Shown in pieces: positions 24,108 through 32,017 of a stretch of 64,000 nucleotides of DNA (within the stretch, counting starts at the first letter, position 1; every line of letters begins with the position of its first letter). The translations under genes and the position numbers were made by a program. Origin of the DNA: Lentzea californiensis (GTDB lineage Bacteria > Actinomycetota > Actinomycetes > Mycobacteriales > Pseudonocardiaceae); NCBI RefSeq assembly GCF_024648825.1, contig NZ_JANBBE010000021.1, positions 1 to 64,000 on the forward strand, in the 5' to 3' direction. The notes beneath the pieces were generated by a model that made no database searches, was not told the origin of the DNA, and saw only the letters and a program-made list of their open reading frames with translations.

Positions 24108-24857
24108 CTAGCCCAGCCGCTCGACCACGAACGCGGTGAGGAACCCGGCGGTGGTGCACAGCCCGGTGTAGAGGCGGGCCCGCTCGTAGGCCTCGGGGAT
24201 CATGGTGTCCGCGATCATCGCCAGGATCGCCCCCGCCGCGACCGCGGTGATCACGGCGATGAGTTGCGGCGACGCGCCGTCGAGCAGCAGGTTGCCCAAA
24301 GCTGCGGACAGCCCGCTCGCCACGGCGATCGCACCCCACACCCCGAACACGTAACCGGGACCGCGGCCGGCCTGTTTCATGCCGGCGACGCTGGAGAGCC
24401 CTTCGGGGACGTTCGAGATGACCACCGCCGCCAGCATCGCCACCCCGACCCCGCCGCCGCTGAGCAGCGACACACCCAGCACCACTGACTCGGGCACACC
24501 GTCGAGCAGCGCTCCCACGGCGATCGCCGTGCCGCTGCCCGCCTGGTCGTCCTCCGTCGGCTGGTCTCTGCTGCGCTTGCGGTGCCGCGCCCCGCGTCTG
24601 GCGAGCAGCAGGTTCGCCAGCACGTAGCCGACGGCGCCGCCGAGGAACCCGGCGGAGGTGGCGAGCAGGCCACCGGTCTTCTCCGCCTCGTCCATCAGCT
24701 CGAACGCCGCCGCCGCGGTCAGCACCCCGGCGCCGAACGCCATCACGACGGCCACGACGTCGCGGGGCACGCGCAGGAACCAGGCGACGAGCGCGCCCAC
24801 CACGAGCGCGCCGCCACCGGCCAGTCCCCAGATCCCCGCCTCGATCCACTGCGGCAT
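24108..24857 (-). CDS. ZIP family metal transporter
   Basis: A 249-residue membrane protein with seven to eight helices and the ZIP signature helices: FGAGVLTAAAAFELMDEA, ALLDGVPESVVLGVSLLS with its polar Asp/Glu residues, and VVISNVPEGLSSVAG. A cytoplasmic loop rich in Arg/Lys/Asp separates helices 3 and 4. It probably moves zinc or another divalent metal into the cytoplasm. The ATG at 24857 is two bases after the epoxide hydrolase stop, so the two are in one transcript. The frame upstream belongs to the hydrolase's shadow. Confidence 0.92.
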   Translation of the reverse strand: MPQWIEAGIWGLAGGGALVVGALVAWFLRVPRDVVAVVMAFGAGVLTAAAAFELMDEAEKTGGLLATSAGFLGGAVGYVLANLLLARRGARHRKRSRDQPTEDDQAGSGTAIAVGALLDGVPESVVLGVSLLSGGGVGVAMLAAVVISNVPEGLSSVAGMKQAGRGPGYVFGVWGAIAVASGLSAALGNLLLDGASPQLIAVITAVAAGAILAMIADTMIPEAYERARLYTGLCTTAGFLTAFVVERLG

Positions 24858-24859
24858 GG

Positions 24860-25750
24860 CTACATCTTGGCGAAGAACACCCTCAGGTCGCTCGCCGGCA
24901 GCGCGGGCGAGTCGTGCCCGGAGTAGTGCCCGCCGGTCTCGAACTCCGACCAGTGCACGAGGTTGTGGTGGTCGCGTTCGGCGAAGCGGCGGATGGTCTG
25001 GAAGTCGTCGGGGAAGATCGCGACGCCCATCGGCACCGTCGTCGGCTCGCTCGGCTGGTCCTCGCGGTGCGCGTCCTCGTAGTACAGCCTCGCGCTGGAG
25101 CCCGCGGTGGCGGTGAACCAGTAGATCGCCACGTTCGCGAGCAGGAAGTCCTTCGTCACGGCCGGTTCGCCCATCAGCTGCATCGTCCACGCGAGCTGGC
25201 CGACGGGGGAGTCCGCGAGCGCGAACGCCACGTTCTGCGGCCGCGACTGCTGCAGCTTCGCGTAGCCGGACATGTTCTCCCAGAAGTACTGCAACACCCC
25301 GAGGCGGCGGAAGTCGTCCTCGGTCAGGCCCTCCATCTCGGCCGGGTCGCCCGAGGGGAACGAGAAGATCTGCGTGACGTGCACGCCCACGACGTGCTCG
25401 GGGTCGGCCCGCCCGACCTCCGGCGCGATGATCGCCCCCGCGTCGTTGCCGTGCACCCCGTACCGCCGGTAGCCCAGCCGCGCCATGAGCTCGGCGAACG
25501 CCGCGGCGATGCGCCCGGAGTGCCAGCCGGTCTCGGTGGTGGGCCCGGAGAACCCGAAGCCGGGGATGGACGGGATCACCAGGTGGTGGTCCTCGCGACC
25601 GGGCCATCTCCCGCACGTCCGCGACGTCGTCGCCGTAGCGCGCACCGGCCCCCGCACCTGGTCGGTCCACCGCGTCCGCACCAGACGAGCCCGCAACTCG
25701 TCGATGTCGGCGTCGTCGACCGCGACGGGGAATTCCCTGATCTCCGTCAT
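24860..25750 (-). CDS. epoxide hydrolase-like protein with internal deletion
   Basis: A 296-residue alpha/beta hydrolase of the EHN-type epoxide hydrolase family, about 70-80 residues short. It starts normally (DIDELRARLVRTRWTDQ) and resumes with HHLVIPSIPGFGFSG, but the segment between, which in the intact paralogue at 53319 includes the oxyanion-hole motif HGWP, is missing. Residues 33-54 (VRGPVRATATTSRTCGRWPG) look out of frame: another frame there reads GARYGDDVADVREMA, which resembles the family. The Asp nucleophile (GNDAGAI) and the terminal GGHYSGHDS histidine remain. Probably inactive or altered. Divergent from a WYL regulator. Confidence 0.8.
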   Translation of the reverse strand: MTEIREFPVAVDDADIDELRARLVRTRWTDQVRGPVRATATTSRTCGRWPGREDHHLVIPSIPGFGFSGPTTETGWHSGRIAAAFAELMARLGYRRYGVHGNDAGAIIAPEVGRADPEHVVGVHVTQIFSFPSGDPAEMEGLTEDDFRRLGVLQYFWENMSGYAKLQQSRPQNVAFALADSPVGQLAWTMQLMGEPAVTKDFLLANVAIYWFTATAGSSARLYYEDAHREDQPSEPTTVPMGVAIFPDDFQTIRRFAERDHHNLVHWSEFETGGHYSGHDSPALPASDLRVFFAKM

Positions 25751-25756
25751 AACCCG

Positions 25757-25794
25757 AAGCTAACGACGTTTGCGGCCAGCCTCTGTCCTAAAGT
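25757..25794. promoter_or_regulatory. divergent promoter region, WYL regulator / epoxide hydrolase
   Basis: The 52-base gap contains a reverse-strand TAGCTT (25757-25762) six bases before the hydrolase ATG and TAAAGT (25789-25794) eight bases before the regulator ATG. The small palindrome AACG-A-CGTT lies between. Both transcripts could be leaderless. Confidence 0.5.
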
Positions 25795-25802
25795 CTGCGT
25801 CC

Positions 25803-26747
25803 ATGTTGGAAACCTCGGCGCGCCTGCTGCGCCTGCTCGGCCTGCTGCAGTCACGTCGCGACTGGCAGGGCAGCGAACTCGCGGACGAACTGCGGATCAG
25901 CCCCCGCACCGTCCGCCGCGACGTCGACCGCCTGCGCGAGCTGGGCTACCCGGTCAACGCCACCACCGGCTCGTTCGGCGGCTACCGCCTCGGCGCCGGC
26001 GCCGAGCTCCCACCCCTGCTGCTCGACGACAACGAGGCCGTCGCCGTCGCCGCCGCCCTGCGCACCAACGCCGTCACCGGCCTCGAAGAGGTCTCCCTGC
26101 GCGCCCTGCTGAAACTGGAACAGGTCCTCCCATCCCGCCTGCGCCACCGCGTCTCTGCCCTCGAACAGGTCGAATCCGTCCCACGCGACTCCCCGGCCCC
26201 CGCCCTGGACCCGGAACTGCTCACCGTCCTCGCCGCGGCCTGCCGCGACAGCGACACCCTGCGCTTCGACTACCAGGCCCACGACGGCACCGCGACCCGC
26301 CGCCGCGTGGAACCCCACCGCCTCGTCAACTGGGGCCGCCGCTGGTACCTCGTCGCCTGGGACGCCGGCAAACAGGACTGGCGCAGCTTCCGGGTAGACC
26401 GCATCACCCCGCCCCAGCCCCCGCACGGCCCGCGCTTCACCCCGCGAGACCTCGACGCCACCACCTACGTCGCCTCGCGCGTCACCCAAGCCGCCTGGCG
26501 CTTCCAGGCCCGAGTCCTCGTCCACGCCCCGGCCGACGCCGTCGCCGCCCGCATCCACGCCGCCATCGGCACCGTCGAAGCCGTCGACCCGGAGTCGTGC
26601 GTGCTCGTGACCGGCTCCGACTCCGTCGAAACGCTCGCCGTGTGGATCGGCATGCTCGGCTACGACTTCGAGGTCACCTCACCACCCGAGCTCGTGGCAC
26701 ACGTTCGCACCCTTGCGGCCCGCTACGCCCGCGCCGTACAAGACTGA
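25803..26747 (+). CDS. WYL domain (YafY-type) transcriptional regulator
   Basis: A 314-residue regulator. The HTH at the N-terminus contains WQGSELADELRISPRTVRRD followed by VDRLRELGYPVNATTG and GGYRLGAGAELPPLLLDD. The WYL domain appears as RWYLVAWDAGKQDWRSFRVD, followed by the WCX extension. WYL proteins sense ligands such as nucleotides. It closely parallels the regulator at 52329-53255, also divergent from an epoxide hydrolase. Start at ATG 25803 (MLETSARLLRLLGLLQ). Confidence 0.93.
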   Translation: MLETSARLLRLLGLLQSRRDWQGSELADELRISPRTVRRDVDRLRELGYPVNATTGSFGGYRLGAGAELPPLLLDDNEAVAVAAALRTNAVTGLEEVSLRALLKLEQVLPSRLRHRVSALEQVESVPRDSPAPALDPELLTVLAAACRDSDTLRFDYQAHDGTATRRRVEPHRLVNWGRRWYLVAWDAGKQDWRSFRVDRITPPQPPHGPRFTPRDLDATTYVASRVTQAAWRFQARVLVHAPADAVAARIHAAIGTVEAVDPESCVLVTGSDSVETLAVWIGMLGYDFEVTSPPELVAHVRTLAARYARAVQD

Positions 26748-26749
26748 GC

Positions 26750-27016
26750 ATGGCCATCACCGGACGGGACATCGAGCACCTGCTCTACACCGACACACCC
26801 GACCCGATCATGGTCGTGCACAACGGGGAGACGGAGATCGTGGCCGCCGCCCGGCTGGGCGGCCGGACCGGCGCCGTCGTGGTGTGCTCGCGCAGCGAGG
26901 TCCTGAGGTGGGTGGGGGAGCGAGACCTCACCGAACAGGACCTCGCGACCCTGGCGCAGGCGCTGACGGTGGCCATTGAGGACCCAGCTCGGCAGCAGCC
27001 GCTCTGGCCCGCCTGA
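26750..27016 (+). CDS. hypothetical protein, 88 residues
   Basis: A small soluble protein starting two bases after the WYL stop: MAITGRDIEHLLYTDTPDPI, then VVHNGETEIVAAARLGGRT, VVVCSRSEVLRWVG and an acidic helix. I do not recognise the family, although the regular strand-helix pattern and codon bias look real. Its tight spacing suggests cotranscription with the WYL regulator. It abuts the convergent CadD-like gene, with no base between the stop codons. Confidence 0.65.
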   Translation: MAITGRDIEHLLYTDTPDPIMVVHNGETEIVAAARLGGRTGAVVVCSRSEVLRWVGERDLTEQDLATLAQALTVAIEDPARQQPLWPA

Positions 27017-27610
27017 TCAGCCCGAGAACAACACCAGAAGACCAATCGCGATCAGCACGACCGGCAGCGCGACGTGGCCCCACTTCGCGAGGGCCCGCGC
27101 CACCACCTGGCGTGACGCCAGGAACCGGCCCGCCCCGCACCACACGCCCACCAGCAGCAGGAACACCACGACGTAGACCCACAGCGAGTCCGTCACGGCG
27201 AAGACCGGCACGTAGACGCCGATGTTGTCGCCGCCGTTGGCAAGGGTCGCACCGGCCATCGCCAGCATGCCCGGCGCGGCGTCCGGCTCGTCCTCGTCGT
27301 CCGAGCCGCGCCACAGGCACCAGGCGGCCTTGAGGCCGAGCGCCAGGGGGATGAGACCCAGCCATGGGCGGAAGTGGGCGGGGAGCAGGGACGCGCCCAG
27401 CGCGCCGAGCACGGCCAGCGCCAGGATGGCGGCGAAGCCCAGGTACTGGGCCGTCACCACCTGCCAGGCCGCCTTCGCCCGCGCGAAGAACAGCGCGAGG
27501 AGCACCAGGTCGTCGACGTTCGTCACCGCGAACATGCCTGCCGCCTGGCCGATCACCCCGAGATCCACCGCGGCATTCTCACGCACACGAAACGGATGGC
27601 TCATCCACAT
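27017..27610 (-). CDS. cadmium resistance transporter family protein (CadD-like)
   Basis: A 197-residue membrane protein with five to six helices. The N-terminal MFAVTNVDDLVLLALFFARA and the later LANGGDNIGVYVPVFA repeat carry the paired N-DD/GDN motifs typical of CadD/LysE-type transporters. Members export cadmium or other cations, some are not metal-specific. The cytoplasmic loop has an acidic run (SDDEDEPDA). The start might be any of several codons near 27610; the first 15 residues are not hydrophobic. Confidence 0.87.
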   Translation of the reverse strand: MWMSHPFRVRENAAVDLGVIGQAAGMFAVTNVDDLVLLALFFARAKAAWQVVTAQYLGFAAILALAVLGALGASLLPAHFRPWLGLIPLALGLKAAWCLWRGSDDEDEPDAAPGMLAMAGATLANGGDNIGVYVPVFAVTDSLWVYVVVFLLLVGVWCGAGRFLASRQVVARALAKWGHVALPVVLIAIGLLVLFSG

Positions 27611-27634
27611 CTGTGCTAGCGTCGGTGACGTAAG

Positions 27635-27649
27635 CGGATCAGCTATCCG
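27635..27649. promoter_or_regulatory. operator candidate upstream of the SDR gene
   Basis: CGGAT-CAGCT-ATCCG is a perfect five-base inverted repeat with a five-base spacer. A related site with the same spacing, CGGAT-GGCGT-ATCC, lies at 28511-28524 next to the tetR start. Confidence 0.5.
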
Positions 27650-27663
27650 GATTGGGGAATGTC

Positions 27664-28530
27664 ATGGCACCCAGAGCAGTGGTCACCGCGGGAACCGGAG
27701 GCATCGGGCTGGAGACAGCCCTCGGACTCGCGCAAGCCGGCTACGCCGTCACCGTCGTCGGCCGCAACCCCGAACGCGGCGCACGAGCCGTCGAAAGGAT
27801 CAACGCAGGGGGAGGGGAGCCGGCACGGTACCTGCGAGCCGACCTCGCCTCGCTCGACGAGGTACGCGCGCTCGCCGCACAGATCGCCGCGGAGGGCGAG
27901 CTGGCGGTGCTGGTCAACAACATCGGCGCCATGTTCCCCGACCACACCCGCATCGACGGCGTCGAAGCCACCTTCGTCGTCAACCACCTCTCGCCCTACC
28001 TGCTCACCGAATCCCTGCTCCCGGTGCTGACCGGCCGCGTCGTCAACGTGACCTCCGGCTCCATCACCACAGCCAGGAAGAACTTCGACGACGTCGAACC
28101 GCCCGGCGGCTACTACGGCTTCCACTGGTACGGACGCGCCAAGCTCGCGAACCTCGCCTACACCCTCGACCTCGCCCACCGGCAGACCACCGTCTCAGTG
28201 CTCGCCGCCGACCCCGGCGGCGCCGCCACCGACATGACCGACGGCACCCTGCGCACACCCAAAATCGTGTCACCAGGCCTGCGACTGCTCTGGCCACTCG
28301 TCCGCCGCACCTTCGAACGAGCCACCTCCGGACCCGCCTCCGCCGCCGCCCGCCCCTCGATCCTCGCCGCCACCGACCACACCCTCGCCTCCGGCACCGT
28401 CATCGGCCGCCACGTCACCCCGGTACGACCGAACCGCACCGCCGCCGACCCCCGCGTTCAGCAGGCCGTGCGCAGGCTCAGCGAGAGGCACGCACCACTC
28501 GTCCGCGTTCCGGATGGCGTATCCAATTAG
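27664..28530 (+). CDS. short-chain dehydrogenase/reductase (retinol dehydrogenase-like)
   Basis: A 288-residue SDR of the larger WW-oxidoreductase/retinol-dehydrogenase style. The cofactor motif is VVTAGTGGIGLETALGL, the NNIG motif is LVNNIGAMF, serine in VVNVTSGSITT and YxxxK in YGRAKLANLAYTL. ATG at 27664 is preceded by GGGGAATGTC; an upstream TTG at 27652 is possible. The next gene, a TetR regulator, follows closely on the same strand, and similar palindromes lie before both, so this dehydrogenase is its probable target. Confidence 0.9.
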   Translation: MAPRAVVTAGTGGIGLETALGLAQAGYAVTVVGRNPERGARAVERINAGGGEPARYLRADLASLDEVRALAAQIAAEGELAVLVNNIGAMFPDHTRIDGVEATFVVNHLSPYLLTESLLPVLTGRVVNVTSGSITTARKNFDDVEPPGGYYGFHWYGRAKLANLAYTLDLAHRQTTVSVLAADPGGAATDMTDGTLRTPKIVSPGLRLLWPLVRRTFERATSGPASAAARPSILAATDHTLASGTVIGRHVTPVRPNRTAADPRVQQAVRRLSERHAPLVRVPDGVSN

Positions 28531-28533
28531 TCT
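28511..28533 (+). promoter_or_regulatory. TetR operator candidate and -10 element
   Basis: CGGAT-GGCGT-ATCC (28511-28524) matches the site before the SDR gene. TAGTCT at 28528-28533 is seven bases before the ATG at 28541. The GGAGG at 28534-28538 is only two bases from the ATG, too close for a normal ribosome site, which favours a leaderless start. Confidence 0.55.
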
Positions 28534-28540
28534 GGAGGAC

Positions 28541-29101
28541 ATGACGCCGCAGCGAAGGGACGCCGCCCGCAACTGGGAGCACATCCTCACCGTCGCCCGA
28601 GAACTCGTCGACGAAGGCACCCCGCTGCAACTCAACGACGTCGCCCGCCGCGCGGGACTCGGCGTCGGCACGGTCTACCGGCACTTCCCGACCACCGAAG
28701 CGCTCCTCGAGACCGTCGCCACGCCCTGTCTCGAAGCACTCGCCGGCTGCGGCGAACAAAGCCTCACCCACGACGACCCCTGGACCGCGTTCGCCGACTT
28801 CCTCACCAAGGTCGTCGAAAGCCAGGTCAGCGACCCCGCACTCGTCAAAGTCGCCGCCACCGCCCACGACGTGCTCCCACGCACCACCGAACTCAAAGCA
28901 CAGATCCTCGACACCGGCGCCACACTGCTCGCCCGCGCCCGCGACGCCGGAGCCGTCCGCCCCGACGTCGACGACGCGGACCTCGTACCCCTCATGTGCG
29001 GCATCGCCTACGCCACCTACGTCCACAGCGCAGGCCCCGCAGACCGCCTCCCCACCGCACGCCGCTACCTCGACACGCTGCTCCGAGGCCTACACACCTG
29101 A
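28541..29101 (+). CDS. TetR family transcriptional regulator
   Basis: A 186-residue TetR protein starting MTPQRRDAARNWEHILTVAR. The helix-turn-helix reads LQLNDVARRAGLGVGTVYRH followed by FPTTEALLETV. The C-terminal part is the common TetR_C domain with a run of helices. The upstream ATG at 28514 lies within the operator palindrome and is not preferred. It ends 12 bases into the convergent LLM gene. It likely represses the upstream SDR gene and itself. Confidence 0.9.
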   Translation: MTPQRRDAARNWEHILTVARELVDEGTPLQLNDVARRAGLGVGTVYRHFPTTEALLETVATPCLEALAGCGEQSLTHDDPWTAFADFLTKVVESQVSDPALVKVAATAHDVLPRTTELKAQILDTGATLLARARDAGAVRPDVDDADLVPLMCGIAYATYVHSAGPADRLPTARRYLDTLLRGLHT

Positions 29102-29884
29102 ACGCGGGGGACCAGCCGCCACGAACGCCCGCAACTCATCCAGCCCCTGAGCGCCACCATCGGTCAACATCCACGTCACACCGGCGCGCTCGTACTCGCC
29201 CGCCTCAGGTAACGCAGCGCCACCCCACAACACGACATCACCATCAGCCGGACCACCCGACGCCACGAAATCCGCCTTCAGGCGAGCCGCATCAGCGGGG
29301 GAGAGCACCACCAAGCCCTCAGGGCCGAACGTCGCCGGCACCACACCCGCCGCATGCTCCGCCGCACGGAACGGCGCCGACCGAGGCCAGATCCCACCCA
29401 CCCAGATCGGCACCTCCACCGGCGCGAACCGCACACCCGACACGTCGAACAACGCACCGTGGTGCTCCACCTCCGCACCCGACAACAACGCCCGCAACAA
29501 CTCCACCCCCTCCGACAACGCCCCAGCACGCGACGCACGCTCGCCGAAGGGGGAGAAGTCCTGCGGCACACCCGCACCCACCCCCAGCACCAACCGCCCA
29601 CCCGACAACCGCTGCAGGGTCGACGCCTCCAACGCCACCTTCCACGGACGCCGACGCCCCAACGACGTCACCAACGGCCCCAGCGAAATCCGCGACGTCC
29701 GCGCCGCCACCGCACCCAACGTCACCCAGACATCCGAGACAACAGGCTCACCCGGCACCACCACGTGATCCCACAGGAAGAACCCGTCCCACCCCGCCGC
29801 CTCGGCCTCCACCGCGAGCGACACCAGCACGGACGGATCACCGAGCTCCGAACCGAACGAAGGAACATAAATCGCACAACGCAT
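29090..29884 (-). CDS. LLM class F420-dependent oxidoreductase-like protein (copy 1)
   Basis: A 264-residue luciferase-like monooxygenase-class protein. It has AVEAEAAGWDGFFLWDHVV near the N-terminus, VALEASTLQRLSGGRLVLGV in the middle, and the VPIWVGGIWPRS segment. Such proteins use F420 or FMN for hydride transfer. It lacks the last helices of long members. Copy 2 follows upstream at 29921-30721 with the same order of motifs, so this is a tandem duplication. Substrate unknown. Confidence 0.9.
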   Translation of the reverse strand: MRCAIYVPSFGSELGDPSVLVSLAVEAEAAGWDGFFLWDHVVVPGEPVVSDVWVTLGAVAARTSRISLGPLVTSLGRRRPWKVALEASTLQRLSGGRLVLGVGAGVPQDFSPFGERASRAGALSEGVELLRALLSGAEVEHHGALFDVSGVRFAPVEVPIWVGGIWPRSAPFRAAEHAAGVVPATFGPEGLVVLSPADAARLKADFVASGGPADGDVVLWGGAALPEAGEYERAGVTWMLTDGGAQGLDELRAFVAAGPPRSGV

Positions 29885-29920
29885 GACCCGAGTGTGGCAA
29901 CCACCCCCGACAAGATCATC

Positions 29921-30721
29921 TCAACGCGGCGGACCAGCGGAAACGTACGAACGCAGCTCACCGAGCGACGCCTTCCACCCGTCCAGCAACAGCCACGTCG
30001 CCCCGGCGTCCTCGAACTCCGACACCCGCGCCGCCGACGGCCGCGCCCCACCACCCCAGATCGCCAGATCCCCATCAGCGGGCCCACCCGCCGCCACGAA
30101 CTCCGCCTTCATCACCGCAGCCTGCTCAGCAGACGCCACCGCGAACCCACCCGACCCGTCCTGAATGATCGGGAACAACCCCGCCGCCCGCGCCACAGCC
30201 ACGAACGGCACCTTCCGCGGCCAGATCCCCGACGTCCACACCGGCACCTCCACCGGCGCCAACCGCACCCCGGACACCTCGAACACAGCACCCCGATGCT
30301 CCACCGGCTCACCCGAGAGCAACTCCTGCACCAACTCCACGCCCTCGGTCAACCGCGCCGCACGCGACCGCGCATCCGACACCTCACCGAACGACGTGAA
30401 ATCCCGAGGCACCCCCATCCCCACCCCGAGCACCAACCGCCCACCCGACAACCGCTGCAGGGTCGACGCCTCCACAGCGAGCTTCCACGGACGGCGCCGG
30501 GGGACAGGCGTGATCATCGGCCCCAACGTGATCCGCGACGTCCGCGCCGCCACCGTACCCAGCGTCACCCACGGATCAGCCACCAACGGCTCCGCCACCA
30601 GGTGGTCCCACATGAAGAACCCGTCCCACCCCGCCGCCTCGGCCTCCACGGCCAGCGACACCAACACGGACGGATCACCGTAGGACTCGCCATAACAAGG
30701 CACGTAGATCGCAAAACGCAT
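29921..30721 (-). CDS. LLM class F420-dependent oxidoreductase-like protein (copy 2)
   Basis: A 266-residue paralogue of the gene at 29090. It shares MRFAIYVPCYGESYGDPSVL, LAVEAEAAGWDGFFMWDHLV and STLQRLSGGRLVLGVGMGVP. It differs mainly after residue 120 and in the cofactor-loop region, so the two have diverged in substrate. Reading order on the reverse strand is DinB (30737), copy 2, copy 1, with short gaps, which suggests one transcript. F420 dependence is inferred from family. Confidence 0.9.
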   Translation of the reverse strand: MRFAIYVPCYGESYGDPSVLVSLAVEAEAAGWDGFFMWDHLVAEPLVADPWVTLGTVAARTSRITLGPMITPVPRRRPWKLAVEASTLQRLSGGRLVLGVGMGVPRDFTSFGEVSDARSRAARLTEGVELVQELLSGEPVEHRGAVFEVSGVRLAPVEVPVWTSGIWPRKVPFVAVARAAGLFPIIQDGSGGFAVASAEQAAVMKAEFVAAGGPADGDLAIWGGGARPSAARVSEFEDAGATWLLLDGWKASLGELRSYVSAGPPR

Positions 30722-30736
30722 GCGGGGGAGTCTGCC

Positions 30737-31231
30737 TCAGCGACCCTCACCGGTCGCGCCGTCGAGCTGCTCCCGCAAGATGTCCGCGTGCCCCGCATGC
30801 CGCGCGGTCTCCGTCACCACGTGCACCAACACGTTGAACAACATCACGTCCGGACGCGGCCACCACGGCACATGACCAGGGGAGTCCACCGCAAGAGAAG
30901 ACACCGTCGCATCCGAATGCGCCCACACGCGCCGATAGCGACCCACAATCTCCTCACGCGACTCCGACTCGTCCGCCCGCATGTCCAGCCCACGCGCCGC
31001 CAAGTCGTCCCACCGGGGCAACGACTCAGGAAACGGCCGCCCGAACACCTCGCCGAAGTACCGCGACTCCCACAACGTCAGATGCTTCACCAGACCCAGC
31101 AGGTTCGTCCCCGAAGCCGTCAGCGGACGCCGTACGTCCTCATCGGACAGACCATCCAGCTTCCACAGCACCACCTCGCGCAACTCACGCAGATCACCGA
31201 GCAGGTACTCCTTGGCGAACTCATCGATCAT
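30737..31231 (-). CDS. DinB family protein (DUF664, mycothiol-transferase-like)
   Basis: A 164-residue four-helix protein with VVLWKLDGLSDEDVRRPLTA, GTNLLGLVKHLTLWESRYFG and the C-terminal ETARHAGHADILREQLDG. His in VKHL and the pair in RHAGHAD are the metal ligands of the DinB fold. Actinobacterial members are thought to be mycothiol-dependent S-transferases. Two more copies are at 54499 (intact) and 55083 (dead). ATG at 31231; a longer start at 31249 is possible. Confidence 0.88.
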   Translation of the reverse strand: MIDEFAKEYLLGDLRELREVVLWKLDGLSDEDVRRPLTASGTNLLGLVKHLTLWESRYFGEVFGRPFPESLPRWDDLAARGLDMRADESESREEIVGRYRRVWAHSDATVSSLAVDSPGHVPWWPRPDVMLFNVLVHVVTETARHAGHADILREQLDGATGEGR

Positions 31232-31475
31232 GAGCGCGAACCCTGCCATCTATCGCCACGGTGACGTAAGGGCACAGGCGACAAGAGCGGCGGTCGCGGA
31301 CATCGGCTGAGCCGCCGGCTCAGGAAGCCGGTCAGAGATCTGCGCACCCGAAGAAGCTACGGCGCCTGCAGGGCGCAGAAGCGCTGTGCGACGCCGGAGG
31401 ACGCGCTCTGAGACGCACACGGCGCAGAGGACGACAGGAGAGCGTCTCAGGCGGCCCAGATCTCCGTTACTTGAC

Positions 31476-31489
31476 ATAATGTAGATTAT
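31476..31489. repeat. palindrome ATAAT-GTAG-ATTAT, copy 1
   Basis: A perfect five-base AT-only inverted repeat with a four-base spacer, overlapping a TTGACA hexamer. The same form recurs 289 bases downstream. Confidence 0.6.
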
Positions 31490-31764
31490 CGGCGAAACGG
31501 CGACCTGCGAAGATCGCTTCAGAAGGGGCCGAAACGCCCGTGTTGGCGCGTCTGCAAGTCGCAACCAACGGGCAGGCCGGCTGCGCTTGCAGACGCCACA
31601 ACATCAGATCCACGGCGATGCCGGAGCGCGGTCGACACCGACGTGTCGTCAGAGAGACGTACGTGGCGAGGCGCCATTACGCTCACGATCCCCGACAAGT
31701 GACGCCACCTGGTCCAGCGCCGTCCCGAGCCGAATCAGAACCCGGCGAAACGGACATTTCATGC

Positions 31765-31778
31765 ATAATCGCCATTAT
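31765..31778. repeat. palindrome ATAAT-CGCC-ATTAT, copy 2
   Basis: Second copy with the same arms and spacer length. AT-only arms are rare in this GC-rich DNA, so two copies in one gap are unlikely to be chance. Confidence 0.6.
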
Positions 31779-32017
31779 CCAGCAAAGAACAGGTACTGAG
31801 ACCCGCGCATTCACGCCGCCCGTGCACCAACCTCGCAGAAACCTTCCGGCGACGCGCTGCAACGCTGCCCCGCCACCGGATGACGATCCACGCCGCGCGC
31901 TGACCTGCGCTTGCGGAGTCCTCCGCCCTTCCTCGTGCACGAGGGTCGAGCAGCACTCCCCTCCCCTGTACCGCCGCCGTGTCCGGGATTGTCGGTGGTG
32001 TGCGGTACAAGATCCAT

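Larger units (their letters stand above)
31232..32017. other. 786-base stretch without a supportable gene
   Basis: No frame in this stretch has consistent coding character, and the composition is less GC-rich and less phased than around it. It holds two identical-form palindromes (ATAAT-N4-ATTAT at 31476 and 31765), an inverted repeat CTGAGACGC/GCGTCTCAG at 31408-31416 and 31442-31450, a TGAGCC/GGCTCA hairpin near 31308, and a TTGACA hexamer at 31471-31476. It lies directly upstream of a tyrosine recombinase gene and may be its control or recombination region. Confidence 0.6.

Noticed and set aside
29354-31264. Long forward open frame over the LLM and DinB genes
   Set aside because: Low-complexity Arg/Pro/His/Thr sequence, antisense to three genes with clear motifs.
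31765-31778. Possible ArgR box (ATGCATAATCGCCATTAT)
   Set aside because: Resembles ARG boxes only loosely and no arginine gene is near; the twin palindrome description is kept instead.
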